DNA of 64,000 nt, from contig JANXXU010000042.1 of NCBI GenBank assembly GCA_025350465.1, forward strand, positions 20,377-84,376. Reading direction: 5' to 3'. This document shows, one piece after another, positions 9,187-18,866 of this stretch (its first letter is position 1; each line of letters starts with the position of its first letter). The position numbers and the translations under genes are program-made. The notes beneath the pieces are model-generated. The model did no database searches, was not told where the DNA came from, and was given only the letters and a program-made list of their open reading frames with translations. This stretch comes from Alphaproteobacteria bacterium. GTDB lineage: Bacteria; Pseudomonadota; Alphaproteobacteria; Micropepsales; Micropepsaceae.

Positions 9187-10079
9187 ACGGCATCAACACC
9201 GCGTCTGGCTTGATGCCGCCGGACAGTGCGTCCGGCACAACTCTGCACACGATCGTCGCGGTGATGAGCTTCCTTGCCTGCCTTACGCTCGGCGCGGTGC
9301 TGACCTTGAGCCGGCTCGCGTCGGAATGGACCGAGGGATTGTCCGGCTCGGTCACCGTGCAACTCTTGCCGTCGCCGCAAATCGGCGGCGACGATCAACT
9401 CAGCGACGCATTGCGCATTACGCGTGCCTGGCCTGGCATTTTTGCCGCTCGCGCGCTCAGCCGCGACGAAGCGATGGGCCTTCTTGAGCCTTGGCTCGGC
9501 GAAGGCAACGTGCTGGCCGACTTACCGGTGCCGCAACTCATCGAGGTGACGCTGACGCCGGGACGGCAAGTCAACCTGCAGGGTCTCTCGAAGTCTCTCA
9601 ACGAAAATGTGCCCGGCGCACACCTCGATGATCATCAACGCTGGAATCGCGAACTCGCGTCATTTGCCGCGTCGTCGGAAGCCGTCGGTTGGGCGGTGCT
9701 GCTGTTGATCACATTGGCGACCCTCGCGATTGTGATCTTCGCCACGCAAGCGGGGTTGCAAGCACACCGCGAGATTGTCGAGGTCGTGCATATGATCGGT
9801 GCGCGCGACGTTTTTATCGCCGGCGAATTTCAGCGCCATTTCATGTGGCTGGGATTGCGCGGCGGTTTGATGGGCTTGGGACTTGCGACCGCGACGCTCA
9901 TCGCGATCAGCTTGATGTGGAATAGCCGCGACGCACCGGTGGGGGCGCAGTATCTGCCGCAATTCGTCAGCGCGCCGCAGCATTATATTTGGCTGTTGCT
10001 GGTCCCGGCCATCACCGGACTGATCGCGATGTTTACCGCACGAATGACCGTGCTGCGAGTTCTCGGCCGCATGCCATGA
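9183..10079 (+). CDS. ftsX: cell-division protein FtsX
   Basis: The permease-like partner of FtsE. 298 residues: one N-terminal membrane helix (IVAVMSFLACLTLGAVL), a periplasmic domain (about residues 50-155) that in characterised systems contacts peptidoglycan hydrolases, then three membrane helices (around 160-185, 215-245 and 265-290), with the cytoplasmic coupling segment EVVHMIGARDVFI between the first two. It overlaps ftsE upstream and the HAD phosphatase downstream by four bases each, giving a tightly coupled run. Confidence 0.93.
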   Translation: MNGINTASGLMPPDSASGTTLHTIVAVMSFLACLTLGAVLTLSRLASEWTEGLSGSVTVQLLPSPQIGGDDQLSDALRITRAWPGIFAARALSRDEAMGLLEPWLGEGNVLADLPVPQLIEVTLTPGRQVNLQGLSKSLNENVPGAHLDDHQRWNRELASFAASSEAVGWAVLLLITLATLAIVIFATQAGLQAHREIVEVVHMIGARDVFIAGEFQRHFMWLGLRGGLMGLGLATATLIAISLMWNSRDAPVGAQYLPQFVSAPQHYIWLLLVPAITGLIAMFTARMTVLRVLGRMP

Positions 10080-10621
10080 AGATCGTGCTCATCGATCGCG
10101 ACGGCGTGCTCAACGAAGATCGTGCGGACTACGTGAAGCATCCGGGGGAATTGGTGCTGATTTCGAGAGTGGGCGAAGCGATCGCCCGCCTCAACGGTGC
10201 AGGCATCAAAGTCGCGGTCGTCAGCAATCAATCGGCGATCGGGCGAGGCATTATTTCCCCGGACATGCTCGAACAAATCAATGGACGATTGTTGTCGGAG
10301 CTCGCGAGGGCGGGCGCCAAAATCGACCTATTTCTCGTCTGCACGGACGCGCCCGGCAGCCCGAGCGAACGGCGCAAGCCCGCACCCGGAATGCTGCGCG
10401 AGGCGTTGAGTCACTTTCGGATGGTGCCCGCCGACGCCGTGATGATCGGCGACCAATTGTCGGATTTGCGCGCGGCAAAGGCGGCCGGCGTTGCCAGATT
10501 CCTGGTGCGAACCGGAAAAGGGGCGCAAACTCAGGCATCGGGCCTGCCGGCGGACATCTTGCCTGTCTCGGTCTATGATTCCCTAATGGAGGCGGCGGTA
10601 TCCCTGGTGCCCATCGCTTGA
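10076..10621 (+). CDS. HAD-IIIA phosphatase, GmhB-like
   Basis: A 181-residue cytosolic HAD hydrolase. Motif I is LIDRDGVLNED with the two catalytic aspartates, motif II is the serine in VVSNQS, motif III is RRKPAPGM and motif IV is MIGDQLSDL. Overall it resembles D-glycero-D-manno-heptose-1,7-bisphosphate 7-phosphatase (GmhB) or histidinol phosphatase. The Cys/His zinc loop usually found before RKPxPG is degenerate: only one Cys (VCTDAPGSPSERRKP) is present. The substrate is therefore uncertain. It starts inside the ftsX stop codon region. Confidence 0.75.
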   Translation: MKIVLIDRDGVLNEDRADYVKHPGELVLISRVGEAIARLNGAGIKVAVVSNQSAIGRGIISPDMLEQINGRLLSELARAGAKIDLFLVCTDAPGSPSERRKPAPGMLREALSHFRMVPADAVMIGDQLSDLRAAKAAGVARFLVRTGKGAQTQASGLPADILPVSVYDSLMEAAVSLVPIA

Positions 10622-10645
10622 GGCGCCGCCGAGGAGAGCAATGCG

Positions 10646-11356
10646 GTGAGCGGGTCGCGGTCCGTAAGTTGGCGATTGATGAGCCTGGCGACACGGTTGG
10701 TGATCGCCATCGCCATCGCGGCTGCGTTGGGGTTTCCCGTGTTCGTTTGGTCGCTGGCGCGCGAGACAATCGAGCCGGCGCCGGCCGACGGCATCGTGGT
10801 GCTGACCGGCGGCGAGGATCGCCTTCCGGCCGCCGTGAAGTTGTTGCAGGCACACAAGGGCAACCGCCTTTTGATCTCCGGCGTGCACCAAGAAACGACG
10901 CGCAAGGAATTGCTCGAGCGCGTCGGCGGTGACCCGAGCCTCTTTAGCTGCTGCGTGGATCTGGGGCGAAGTGCAGGCAATACGATCGGCAACGCCGGCG
11001 AAACCGCGGCGTGGGCGGCCGAGAACGACTATCACTCGATCATCGTCGTAACGGCGAGTTATCACATGCCGCGCACGTTGCTCGAACTTCAGGCCGTCTC
11101 TCCGAAGCTGCAATTCGTCGCCTATCCTGTGTTTCCGGAACACGTGAAACTCGACCATTGGTGGAACGACCCGCAAACGTCGGGCGTGTTGATAGCGGAA
11201 TACGGCAAATACCTTGCTTCGCAGGTGCGGGTGAAGGCGGCAACGACCTTTGGCCTAACGACAGCCGCCACACCGAATTCGCCGACGATCGAGCACGGCT
11301 CGACGGCGCCGATCCACGCAAACGGCGCCGAGAGCGCCGGCGCTTCGAGCAAATAG
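10646..11356 (+). CDS. YdcF/SanA-like DUF218 membrane protein
   Basis: A 236-residue protein with an N-terminal membrane helix (TRLVIAIAIAAALGFPVFVW) and a DUF218 domain: DGIVVLTGGEDRL near residue 50, the acidic/Asn cluster SAGNTIGNAGETAAW, and the VVTASYHMPR motif. DUF218 proteins such as ElyC and SanA act in envelope integrity, possibly on lipid-linked sugars. The GTG start has GAGGAGA eight bases upstream. The alanine/serine-rich C-terminal tail is not conserved. It sits between the ftsEX group and plsC, an envelope context. Confidence 0.8.
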   Translation: MSGSRSVSWRLMSLATRLVIAIAIAAALGFPVFVWSLARETIEPAPADGIVVLTGGEDRLPAAVKLLQAHKGNRLLISGVHQETTRKELLERVGGDPSLFSCCVDLGRSAGNTIGNAGETAAWAAENDYHSIIVVTASYHMPRTLLELQAVSPKLQFVAYPVFPEHVKLDHWWNDPQTSGVLIAEYGKYLASQVRVKAATTFGLTTAATPNSPTIEHGSTAPIHANGAESAGASSK

Positions 11357-11390
11357 GCGGCGCGGCGATCAACGGCATGGTACGGCTCGC

Positions 11391-12137
11391 GTGATCCTTC
11401 TGCGTTCGCTGGTCTTTCAAATCTACTTCTGGCTCGTTGCCGCGGCGATGAACATCGCCTGGCTGCCGTCCCTCGTTCTGCCGCGGCGATACTGCGTGCT
11501 CGGCATGGAGTTGTGGGTGGCCGCGAGCTTTTGGGGGCTCAAACACATCGCCGGCCTCGAGTATGAAATCCGCGGGCGAGAAAACATTGCCCCGGGCGCC
11601 GCGATCTATGCCATCAAGCATCTGTCGATGTGGGAGACGATGGCGTCGCAAATCCTGCTGCACGATTGTGCGTTGATCATGAAGCGCGAGCTGACGTGGA
11701 TTCCGCTCTACGGCTGGTACTCGATCAAGAGCAGACAGATCATCGTCGACCGCGGCGGCCACGCGAAAACGATGCGCTCGCTTCTCAGGAGCGCCAAAGA
11801 GCGCGTGGGTGAAGGGCGGCCGATCGTGATTTTTCCGGAAGGCACGCGCAAACCGCCGGGCGCGCCGCCCGACTACAAACCCGGCGTCGCGGGACTCTAC
11901 GGCACGCTCGGTGTTCCTTGCATTCCCGTCGCGCTCAACTCGGGCTTGTTCTGGCCGCGCCGCGGTTTCTTGCGAAAGCCCGGCAAGATCGTCGTCGAGT
12001 TCCTGCCGGCGATGCCGCCCGGCCTGAAGCGCGAGCCGTTCATGAGCGAACTCGAGCGGCGGATCGAAAGCGCTACGAAGCGGCTGTTGCAGGAAGGCGG
12101 CTGGTCGCCGACGCCGGCAAATAACGCTCTTGCCTAG
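11391..12137 (+). CDS. plsC: 1-acylglycerol-3-phosphate O-acyltransferase
   Basis: Adds the second acyl chain to lysophosphatidate in phospholipid synthesis at the inner membrane. 248 residues, an N-terminal membrane segment, then the acyltransferase blocks: IKHLSMWET (H-x4-E instead of the usual H-x4-D, a variant common in alphaproteobacterial PlsC), the glycerophosphate-binding FPEGTRK, and VPCIPVALNSG. GTG start. It ends the ftsE-ftsX-HAD-ydcF-plsC run. Confidence 0.88.
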   Translation: MILLRSLVFQIYFWLVAAAMNIAWLPSLVLPRRYCVLGMELWVAASFWGLKHIAGLEYEIRGRENIAPGAAIYAIKHLSMWETMASQILLHDCALIMKRELTWIPLYGWYSIKSRQIIVDRGGHAKTMRSLLRSAKERVGEGRPIVIFPEGTRKPPGAPPDYKPGVAGLYGTLGVPCIPVALNSGLFWPRRGFLRKPGKIVVEFLPAMPPGLKREPFMSELERRIESATKRLLQEGGWSPTPANNALA

Positions 12138-12185
12138 TCGCTGAGATTTACCAACTCCTGCAAGGTGTTAGAAAACACCACTCCG

Positions 12186-12200
12186 GAACATAAAGTGAAC
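12186..12200. promoter_or_regulatory. LexA (SOS) box upstream of ribonucleotide reductase
   Basis: GAAC-ATAAAGT-GAAC is, on the other strand, GTTC-N7-GTTC, exactly the direct-repeat LexA box of alphaproteobacteria. It lies 62 bases before the start of the B12-dependent ribonucleotide reductase, a typical operator position. Function is inferred from the consensus match and context. Confidence 0.6.
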
Positions 12201-12261
12201 ATTTTCTTGTCTGGTTAGGTTTCTTCAGGTACGCTCAGCGGACAATTGGGAACTACAAAAA

Positions 12262-14679
12262 ATGCAGGATTTGGCGGGGATCTCCAATCAGATCTGGGAT
12301 CTAAAGTACCGGCTCAAGACGGCCGAGGGAGAGCCGCTGGACGAATCCGTCGAGGATACCTGGTCGCGTGTCGCCCTCGCCGTATCGGCCGCTGAAACGA
12401 CCCAGGCGCGGAAACAATGGGCCGGTGAGTTCGTCAAAATCCTGAAGGACTTCCGGTTCCTGCCGGCAGGCCGGGTTGTGGCCGGCGCGGGGTCTGGCCG
12501 CGCGGTCACGCTCTTCAACTGCTTCGTGATGGGGACGATCGGCGACGACATGCGCTCGATCTTCGACAACCTCAAAGAAGCGGCGCTGACGATGCAGCAG
12601 GGCGGCGGCATCGGTCATGACTTCTCGACGTTGAGGCCCTCCGGCGCGGAGGTGAAGGGCGTCGGCGCCGATGCCTCGGGCCCGGTGTCCTTCATGGACG
12701 TGTGGGACGCGATGTGCCGAACGATCATGTCGGCCGGCGCGCGACGCGGCGCGATGATGGCGACGCTACGCTGCGATCATCCCGACATCGAAGCTTTCAT
12801 CGAAGCCAAGCGCGACAAGGAACGGCTGCGCAATTTCAATTTGTCGGTACTCGTGACCGACCCGTTCATGAACGCGGTGAAACGCGACGAGCCGTGGGAT
12901 TTGGTGTTCGGCGGTAAAGTCTATCGCACGGTGTCGGCGCGCGGTCTGTGGGACCGCATCATGGCGTCGACCTATGCCTATGCCGAGCCCGGCGTCATCT
13001 TCATCGATCGCATCAACCAACGAAATAATCTTTGGTACGCAGAGCAAATCTCGGCGACGAATCCGTGCGGCGAACAACCGTTGCCGGCTTACGGCGCTTG
13101 CCTGCTCGGCTCCGTCAATCTTGCGAAACTGATCAAGCAGCCTTTCAGCGCCGAAGCCGCGCTCGATGAAGCCGAACTCGACCAAATCGTCCGCGTCGCG
13201 GTGCGCTTTCTCGACGACGTGATCGACGTTTCGAATTACCCGCTGCCGCCGCAAGAGAAAGAAGCGAAGGCCAAGCGGCGCATCGGTCTCGGCGTTACAG
13301 GGCTTGCCGACGCGCTCATCATGTGCCGGGCGCGCTACGGCCAGCCGGATTCGATCAATCTGATCGAGCGCTGGTTCAAGGTGCTGCGGCGCTCGGCCTA
13401 TCTCGCGTCGAGCGAATTGGCGGCCGAAAAAGGCGCCTTCCCGCTCTTCGACCGCGTAAAATTCTTGAGCGGCCCGACCGTCGCCGCACTCGATGCCGAC
13501 GTGCGCCAAGCCATCGCCGAGCGCGGCATTCGCAATGCGCTCCTGACCTCGATCGCGCCCACCGGTACGATTTCGCTGCTTGCGGACAACGTGTCGAGCG
13601 GGATCGAGCCGGTTTTCGCCTACCGCTATACGCGCAAAATCACGCAGGCCGACGGCTCGCGGCGCGACGAACCGGTCGAGGACTTCGCTTATCGGCTTTA
13701 TCGCGAGACGTTCGGCGATGAGGCGTTGCCGAGCTATTTCGTCAACGCACAGGATCTGACGCCCGAAGCGCATCTGGCGGTCCAGGCTGCCGCACAGAAA
13801 TACATCGACAGCTCGATCTCGAAGACGGTGAATTGCCCGCGCGACATCGCCTTCGAGGCATTCAAGAGCGTCTACATGCGCGCCTACGAACTGGATTGCA
13901 AAGGTTGCACGACGTGGCGGCCCAACGACATCACCGGCGCCATCCTCAGCCTTGACGAGTCGCGGCGCAGCACGCCCACGCCGAACGCCATAGCGACGGC
14001 CGCCGTGCCGGAGGTTCTGCCTCCCGCGCCTGCGGTCCGCCCGCGGCCGGCGGTGGGCGAAGGCGGCGTCGTCTATATGACAAAGCCGCTCGACCGCCCC
14101 GAAGCACTGCCGGGCACGACCTACAAATTGCGCTGGCCGGAATCCGATCACGCGATCTACATCACCATGAACGATGTGGTGGAGGGCGGCCGCCGGCGGC
14201 CATTCGAGATCTTCATCAATTCGAAGAATATGGAGCATTACGCCTGGACGGTCGCACTCACACGCATGATCAGCGCGGTCTTCCGGCGCGGTGGCGACGT
14301 CTCGTTCGTGGTGGAGGAATTGAAGGCCGTGTTCGACCCGCGCGGTGGGCAATGGATGAACCGTCAGTATGTGCCCTCGCTCCTGGCGGCGATCGGCGGC
14401 GTCATCGAAGAACACATGCTCGCGATCGGTTTTCTCGGCCGCCCCATCTCGCCAATGGACGAGGCACCGCGAAAGGTGGCGGGACTTGAAGGCGAAATTG
14501 TCGCCGCACCGGCGGGCGATTCCAGCACTGGTTCGACTTCAACCCCCGCGGGCGGCAACCTCCGCCCGGCATCAACAATCCAGGGCTTCAAATTCTGTCC
14601 CCGCTGCAGCAATCCCAGCTTCATTCGCATTGAGGGTTGCGACACCTGCATGAATTGCGGTTACTCGCGCTGCAGCTGA
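12262..14679 (+). CDS. nrdJ: adenosylcobalamin-dependent (class II) ribonucleotide reductase
   Basis: Reduces ribonucleoside diphosphates to deoxyribonucleotides using a coenzyme-B12 radical, so it needs no oxygen and no separate radical subunit. The 805-residue chain has the ten-stranded barrel with substrate cysteine segment TLFNCFV, the finger-loop NPCGEQPLPAYGACLLGSVNL with active-site N/C/E, and the phosphate-binding APTGTISLLADN. An insert after about residue 560 is Pro/Ala-rich, and a C-terminal zinc-ribbon (FCPRCSNPSF and CDTCMNCGYSRC) supplies redox cysteines. No B12 riboswitch is evident upstream; a LexA box is, suggesting induction after DNA damage. Confidence 0.95.
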   Translation: MQDLAGISNQIWDLKYRLKTAEGEPLDESVEDTWSRVALAVSAAETTQARKQWAGEFVKILKDFRFLPAGRVVAGAGSGRAVTLFNCFVMGTIGDDMRSIFDNLKEAALTMQQGGGIGHDFSTLRPSGAEVKGVGADASGPVSFMDVWDAMCRTIMSAGARRGAMMATLRCDHPDIEAFIEAKRDKERLRNFNLSVLVTDPFMNAVKRDEPWDLVFGGKVYRTVSARGLWDRIMASTYAYAEPGVIFIDRINQRNNLWYAEQISATNPCGEQPLPAYGACLLGSVNLAKLIKQPFSAEAALDEAELDQIVRVAVRFLDDVIDVSNYPLPPQEKEAKAKRRIGLGVTGLADALIMCRARYGQPDSINLIERWFKVLRRSAYLASSELAAEKGAFPLFDRVKFLSGPTVAALDADVRQAIAERGIRNALLTSIAPTGTISLLADNVSSGIEPVFAYRYTRKITQADGSRRDEPVEDFAYRLYRETFGDEALPSYFVNAQDLTPEAHLAVQAAAQKYIDSSISKTVNCPRDIAFEAFKSVYMRAYELDCKGCTTWRPNDITGAILSLDESRRSTPTPNAIATAAVPEVLPPAPAVRPRPAVGEGGVVYMTKPLDRPEALPGTTYKLRWPESDHAIYITMNDVVEGGRRRPFEIFINSKNMEHYAWTVALTRMISAVFRRGGDVSFVVEELKAVFDPRGGQWMNRQYVPSLLAAIGGVIEEHMLAIGFLGRPISPMDEAPRKVAGLEGEIVAAPAGDSSTGSTSTPAGGNLRPASTIQGFKFCPRCSNPSFIRIEGCDTCMNCGYSRCS

Positions 14680-14705
14680 AACGCCAGCCGGACCGCCGCC
14701 GCTCC

Positions 14706-15812
14706 ATGCGCAATCTCCTCGCCGATATTTGGATGCGGTTGCGCGCCGGGCTTACGGCCGTTTGGGTATTCGTGCCGATCGCGCTCATTGCACTTTTGCT
14801 TGCCGGCTATACCTGGTGGTGGCAGCAAGTCGCGGACGGCGTGCGCTCAAGTGCCGGCCAATTCCAGATCGACCAGCGCGCGCAAGGGCGCGAAGCTCTG
14901 TGGGACGATCTCGATGTCAGCGGCTTTCCCTATCGCGTCGAGGCGCAATTCGACGCTCCACGCATCACGGCACCCGATCGGGGCTTCGCCTGGGACGGCA
15001 AATCCGTCGTGCTCGACGTTCAGCCCCTCAGGCCTCGTCATATCGGGCTGAACTTCCAGGGCCATCAGCATCTGCTCTACGCCAAAGACGGAAGGCTCAT
15101 CGAAGGCGGCGCCGACGCGACCAAGGCGCTGGTCAGCATCGTTGCCGGGCCATCCGGCGCCGAAGAGGTCGGACTCGCTATCGAAGGGCTATCGGGCCAA
15201 GGCGATTGGGACGCGAGACACATCGAACTCGTCGTGCAAAATGCGACGGCAACTGCTCGCCTTGCGGACGAGGTGGTCGACGCCGCCACGCCTCCGATTG
15301 CACTCACGGCAACGTTGAACAATATCGCCCTGCGCGGCGACCTCGCCTTACCGCTCGGCCCGACGATCACGCTTGTCGACCTGCAAGCACGTTTCAAATT
15401 CCCCGGCACGCCGGCGGAGGGGGCAAGCACAACCCTGCTCGCAGCATGGCGCGCCACGCACACGCCAATCGAGATCCTGAATTTCAATCTGGACTGGGGC
15501 GGCGTCACGCTGGTGGCACGTGGCGAACTCAAGCTCGACGCTCTCGCTCGGCCGGAAGGCAGATTGCAGCTCAAGATCGGCAATCATCGCCGGTTGCTCG
15601 AGGTACTGATTGCCGAGGGCTGGATCAATCCTGAGGCGCAAACAGGCATTGCGGCGGCGCTCAACACACTTGCCTTCATGAGCGGCGATCCCGAGCGGCG
15701 CGTCGACGTCGCTGTCCGGTTCGTCGACGGCAGTGCCTATCTCGAGTTCTTTGGGCTGGTGCCGATTCGCGTCGGTCAGGTCGGCCCGCTCTTCGGTCCG
15801 ATACAACACTAG
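14706..15812 (+). CDS. DUF2125 envelope protein
   Basis: A 368-residue protein with one N-terminal membrane helix (VWVFVPIALIALLLAGYTW) and a long beta-rich periplasmic domain beginning WWQQVADGVRSSAGQF, typical of the DUF2125 family restricted largely to alphaproteobacteria. Conserved family features are the FPYRVEAQFD and LVVQNATATAR segments. The start MRNLLADIW at 14706 is 27 bases after the nrdJ stop. Function is unknown; the fold suggests a periplasmic lipid or polymer-facing role, which is inference. It converges on tyrC. Confidence 0.75.
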   Translation: MRNLLADIWMRLRAGLTAVWVFVPIALIALLLAGYTWWWQQVADGVRSSAGQFQIDQRAQGREALWDDLDVSGFPYRVEAQFDAPRITAPDRGFAWDGKSVVLDVQPLRPRHIGLNFQGHQHLLYAKDGRLIEGGADATKALVSIVAGPSGAEEVGLAIEGLSGQGDWDARHIELVVQNATATARLADEVVDAATPPIALTATLNNIALRGDLALPLGPTITLVDLQARFKFPGTPAEGASTTLLAAWRATHTPIEILNFNLDWGGVTLVARGELKLDALARPEGRLQLKIGNHRRLLEVLIAEGWINPEAQTGIAAALNTLAFMSGDPERRVDVAVRFVDGSAYLEFFGLVPIRVGQVGPLFGPIQH

Positions 15813-15832
15813 CCAACACGGCCGGCTCCGGA

Positions 15833-16762
15833 TTAGGGCGTTTTCGTGTTGCGTCCGAAATTCGGCGCCGCGGTGTCTTGGCCGGCCGCGATGATCGAGC
15901 GGCGAATGGCGCGCGTGCGCGTGAAGAGCTCGAACAACATCTCGCCATCGCCCCAGCGGATGGCGCGTTGAAGGGCGGAAAGGTCTTCGGAGAACCGCCC
16001 TAGGACTTCGAGCACGGCCTCGCGATTGTTCAAGAAAACGTCGCGCCACATCACCGGATCGGAGGCGGCGATGCGCGTGAAGTCGCGAAAGCCGCCGGCC
16101 GAGAACTTGATGATTTCGCCCTGGGTCACCTGCTCTAGATCGTCGGCGGTGCCGACAATATTGTAAGCGATCAAGTGCGGCAGATGGCTGGTGATCGCAA
16201 GCACGAGGTCGTGGTGTTTGGAATCCATGACTTCGACACGCGAACCACAACCGCGCCAGAACTCGATGAGCGTCGACAGCGCCTGCTCATCCGTGCCGGG
16301 CACCGGCGTCAGAATGCACCAACGGCCGTCGAAGAGTTCGGCGAAGCCCGCGTCGGGTCCAGAATGCTCCGTCCCCGCAATCGGATGACCGGGGATGAAA
16401 TGAACGCCTTCGGGAATATGTGGCCCCACGTCGCGGATCACGGCCGTCTTGACCGAACCGACGTCGCTGACGATCGCGCCCGGTTTGAGCGCCGGCCCAA
16501 TCGCGGCGGCGGCGGCCTGGAGCGCGCCGACGGGCGTGCACAAAATCACGAGGTCGGCGCCGCGCGCCGCATCGGCGGCCTCCGCGTGCATCGAATCGCA
16601 GAAGCCGAGTTCCGCGGCGCGAGCGCGGGTTTCCGGCGAGCGGGCATGCCCGGCGATATGCGCGGCAAGTCCGCCGCGCCGCATTGCGTGAGCGAGCGAG
16701 CTGCCGATCAGGCCAACACCGATCAGTGCGACCTTGGTGAAGAGCGGCGCGGTGCGCGTCAT
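15833..16762 (-). CDS. tyrC: prephenate/arogenate dehydrogenase
   Basis: An NAD(P)-dependent enzyme of tyrosine synthesis acting on prephenate or arogenate. 309 residues; Rossmann motif [14 protein letters not shown] at the N-terminus, the conserved SVKTAV and [14 protein letters not shown] (catalytic histidine and substrate contact), and [17 protein letters not shown]. No ACT or chorismate mutase domain is fused. The start MTRTAPLF at 16762 overlaps the hisC stop (ATGA), so the two are coupled. Cofactor and substrate preference cannot be read from sequence. Confidence 0.93.
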   Translation of the reverse strand: MTRTAPLFTKVALIGVGLIGSSLAHAMRRGGLAAHIAGHARSPETRARAAELGFCDSMHAEAADAARGADLVILCTPVGALQAAAAAIGPALKPGAIVSDVGSVKTAVIRDVGPHIPEGVHFIPGHPIAGTEHSGPDAGFAELFDGRWCILTPVPGTDEQALSTLIEFWRGCGSRVEVMDSKHHDLVLAITSHLPHLIAYNIVGTADDLEQVTQGEIIKFSAGGFRDFTRIAASDPVMWRDVFLNNREAVLEVLGRFSEDLSALQRAIRWGDGEMLFELFTRTRAIRRSIIAAGQDTAAPNFGRNTKTP

Positions 16763-17853
16763 TTCGCCCTCATGAAATCTTCGAGCGCGGCGGCGACCAA
16801 GCGGTTGGCTTCCTCGGTTCCGACCGACAGACGCAAACAAAGCGGCAAGCCATAAGCAGCAACGCCGCGCAGGATCAAACCGCGCTGCAACAAGAACGCA
16901 TCGGCCTTGGCGGCGGTCTTTGGTCCGTCCTTAGGAAACTCGATCATCAAAAAATTGCACACGCTCGGATAAACCTTGAGGCCCGTCGCCGCGATGCGGT
17001 CGCGCAGCCAACTCAGCCATTTCGCGTTGTGCGCCGCCGACATTTCCAAATGCGCGGTGTCGCGAATGGCTGCGACAGCGGCTTGCTGACCCGGGATGCT
17101 GACATTGAACGGGCCGCGTACGCGGTTCAACGCGTCGACGACCGCGAGGGGCGCGTAAGCCCAGCCGATACGCAATCCGGCAAGACCGTGAATCTTCGAG
17201 AACGTGCGCGTCATCACCGTGTTCGGTGTCGTCGCCACGAGTTCAATGCCGCTCTCGTAGTCGTTGCGACTGACATACTCCGAATAAGCCGCGTCGAGCA
17301 CGAGCAGGCAATGCTCCGGCAGTCCGTTGCGCAAGCGGCGAACTTCGGATGAGGGAATGTAGGAGCCCGTCGGGTTGTTCGGGTTGGCGATATAAACGAG
17401 CTTCGTGCGCGGGGTGACCGCCGCAAGAAGCGCGTCGACATCAGTCGCATAGTCGCGCTCCGCCGCCGCCACCGGCGTCGCGCCAGCCGCGAGCGCCGCG
17501 ATTTTGTAAACGAGAAACCCATGCTCGGTGTACAAAACCTCATCGCCCGAGCCCGCATACGCCAGTGCCAAGAGATGCAAGAGTTCGTCGGAGCCGTTGC
17601 CGCAAACAATTCTGTCGGCATTGAGGCCCATCACTTCGCCGATCGCATGACGTAGGATCGACGAGGAGCCCTCCGGATAAAGATGCAGTTGCGAGGCCGC
17701 GGCGTTGAAGGCCTCGACGGCCTTGGGGCTTGGACCGAGCGGCGATTCGTTCGCCGAGAGCTTGAAGATACGCGCCGCGCCCGCCGCCTTCGCCCGGCCG
17801 CCGACATAGGGCGCGATGTCGAGAATTCCCGCAACGGGCTGCGGTAGCGTCAT
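16759..17853 (-). CDS. hisC: histidinol-phosphate / aromatic aminotransferase
   Basis: A fold-type I PLP aminotransferase of 364 residues. Visible motifs: [13 protein letters not shown] (N-terminal substrate binding), [17 protein letters not shown], the aspartate in [10 protein letters not shown], and the PLP-lysine in [15 protein letters not shown]. HisC acts in histidine synthesis; in alphaproteobacteria the tyrC-linked copy can also transaminate aromatic keto acids, and the chorismate mutase and tyrC neighbours favour an aromatic role. It overlaps both neighbours by four bases. Confidence 0.92.
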   Translation of the reverse strand: MTLPQPVAGILDIAPYVGGRAKAAGAARIFKLSANESPLGPSPKAVEAFNAAASQLHLYPEGSSSILRHAIGEVMGLNADRIVCGNGSDELLHLLALAYAGSGDEVLYTEHGFLVYKIAALAAGATPVAAAERDYATDVDALLAAVTPRTKLVYIANPNNPTGSYIPSSEVRRLRNGLPEHCLLVLDAAYSEYVSRNDYESGIELVATTPNTVMTRTFSKIHGLAGLRIGWAYAPLAVVDALNRVRGPFNVSIPGQQAAVAAIRDTAHLEMSAAHNAKWLSWLRDRIAATGLKVYPSVCNFLMIEFPKDGPKTAAKADAFLLQRGLILRGVAAYGLPLCLRLSVGTEEANRLVAAALEDFMRAK

Positions 17854-18698
17854 GGCTTCGTTCCGCCGCCGAAGACAACGGGATTGGCGAAGGCGCCGAC
17901 GAGTGCAATGTCTGCGATCTCGTCACCGCTGTGGGCCATCAGTGCATTGAGACGGGCGTCCGACACGGTCAGAAAGCCGGCGACTTCCACCAAAAAACGC
18001 CGTGGCGCTTGGGCCGGCTGATCGTGCCCCATCGCAACGACGTGCGCGTCGAGCGTGGCTGTTTTCATCAGTTGCGCGAGGCGCGTGCGGCTCATCTCGC
18101 TGCGCAAGAACACGGCGACCAACGTCGTGTCTTCGCCCGAAGCCGTCACGGGCACAGATGCCAATGCATATGCCGGGCGGAAGCGAACCGCCAAGCCATC
18201 ATCCTGAAAGAACGGGAGCTTAGCGAAGATGCGCGGACCCACGCCGTTCGGTGGCGCCAAATTCGACCACCAGCCGGGTTGACCATCATCACTTTGAGGG
18301 GCAGGCACGACGCCGATCGCATGGCGATCTTCGGCCAAGGCCTGCACGACCATCGAGGAGGTCGGATAGACAGTCATCGGCATCGCCGAACCGAACTGAG
18401 CGCGCGCCAATTCACAAACCTCGCGCTCCGTGTCGGCAACATGCAGCGACACCGGACCATGCTGGCGCAAGGTCGCGCCAAGCATCTCGCGCCAAATCCG
18501 CAACCCAACGCTGGGGGCGACGGGCCCACGCCAAGCCCGCGCCAAGGCGCGCATCGTTTGGGCTTCGCGCGCCGGATCGAGAGCGGACATGGACGCGGCG
18601 CCGAGAGCCAGACGGCGCAACACCACGTCGAACAATTCGGTGTCGAGCGCATCGGCTTGGCGGTGCAACTCATCGAGCGGGGTAATTGTTTCAGTCAT
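17850..18698 (-). CDS. chorismate mutase with degenerate prephenate dehydratase-like C-terminal region
   Basis: Residues 1-85 form an AroQ-type chorismate mutase helix bundle ([22 protein letters not shown], with basic and acidic active-site candidates), which would convert chorismate to prephenate. The remaining 200 residues resemble a P-protein: a periplasmic-binding-like segment with GVVPAPQ where prephenate dehydratases have GVVPIENS, and an ACT-like end ([11 protein letters not shown]). The dehydratase TRF catalytic motif is not seen; the corresponding stretch reads TTLVAVFLR. Its stop overlaps hisC, so chorismate mutase, aminotransferase and dehydrogenase form one aromatic operon. The C-terminal interpretation is tentative. 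Confidence 0.75.
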   Translation of the reverse strand: MTETITPLDELHRQADALDTELFDVVLRRLALGAASMSALDPAREAQTMRALARAWRGPVAPSVGLRIWREMLGATLRQHGPVSLHVADTEREVCELARAQFGSAMPMTVYPTSSMVVQALAEDRHAIGVVPAPQSDDGQPGWWSNLAPPNGVGPRIFAKLPFFQDDGLAVRFRPAYALASVPVTASGEDTTLVAVFLRSEMSRTRLAQLMKTATLDAHVVAMGHDQPAQAPRRFLVEVAGFLTVSDARLNALMAHSGDEIADIALVGAFANPVVFGGGTKP

Positions 18699-18866
18699 CA
18701 ATCAATGGCTTGGCGGCAAGAGCACGAGGCGGAAGGCCCCGGGCAAGCGCGGCTATACTTAAGGGATCGCGCCCGGTCCTAGCAAAGAAAACGTTGACTT
18801 ATGGTCACCTGCGACCCTCAATCGCGGCCCAATTTTGGGACACGCAGCAGATCGCCCAAGACGACG

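Noticed and set aside
12138..12261. Cobalamin riboswitch upstream of the B12-dependent reductase
   Set aside because: The gap is too short and lacks the conserved B12-box pattern; only the LexA-type repeat stands out.
12766..14415. 549-residue minus-strand ORF inside nrdJ
   Set aside because: Antisense shadow in a high-GC gene; no family motifs, and nrdJ is fully explained on the plus strand.
18702..18866. SAM-II riboswitch before metX
   Set aside because: The expected pseudoknot sequence near the metX start was not seen.
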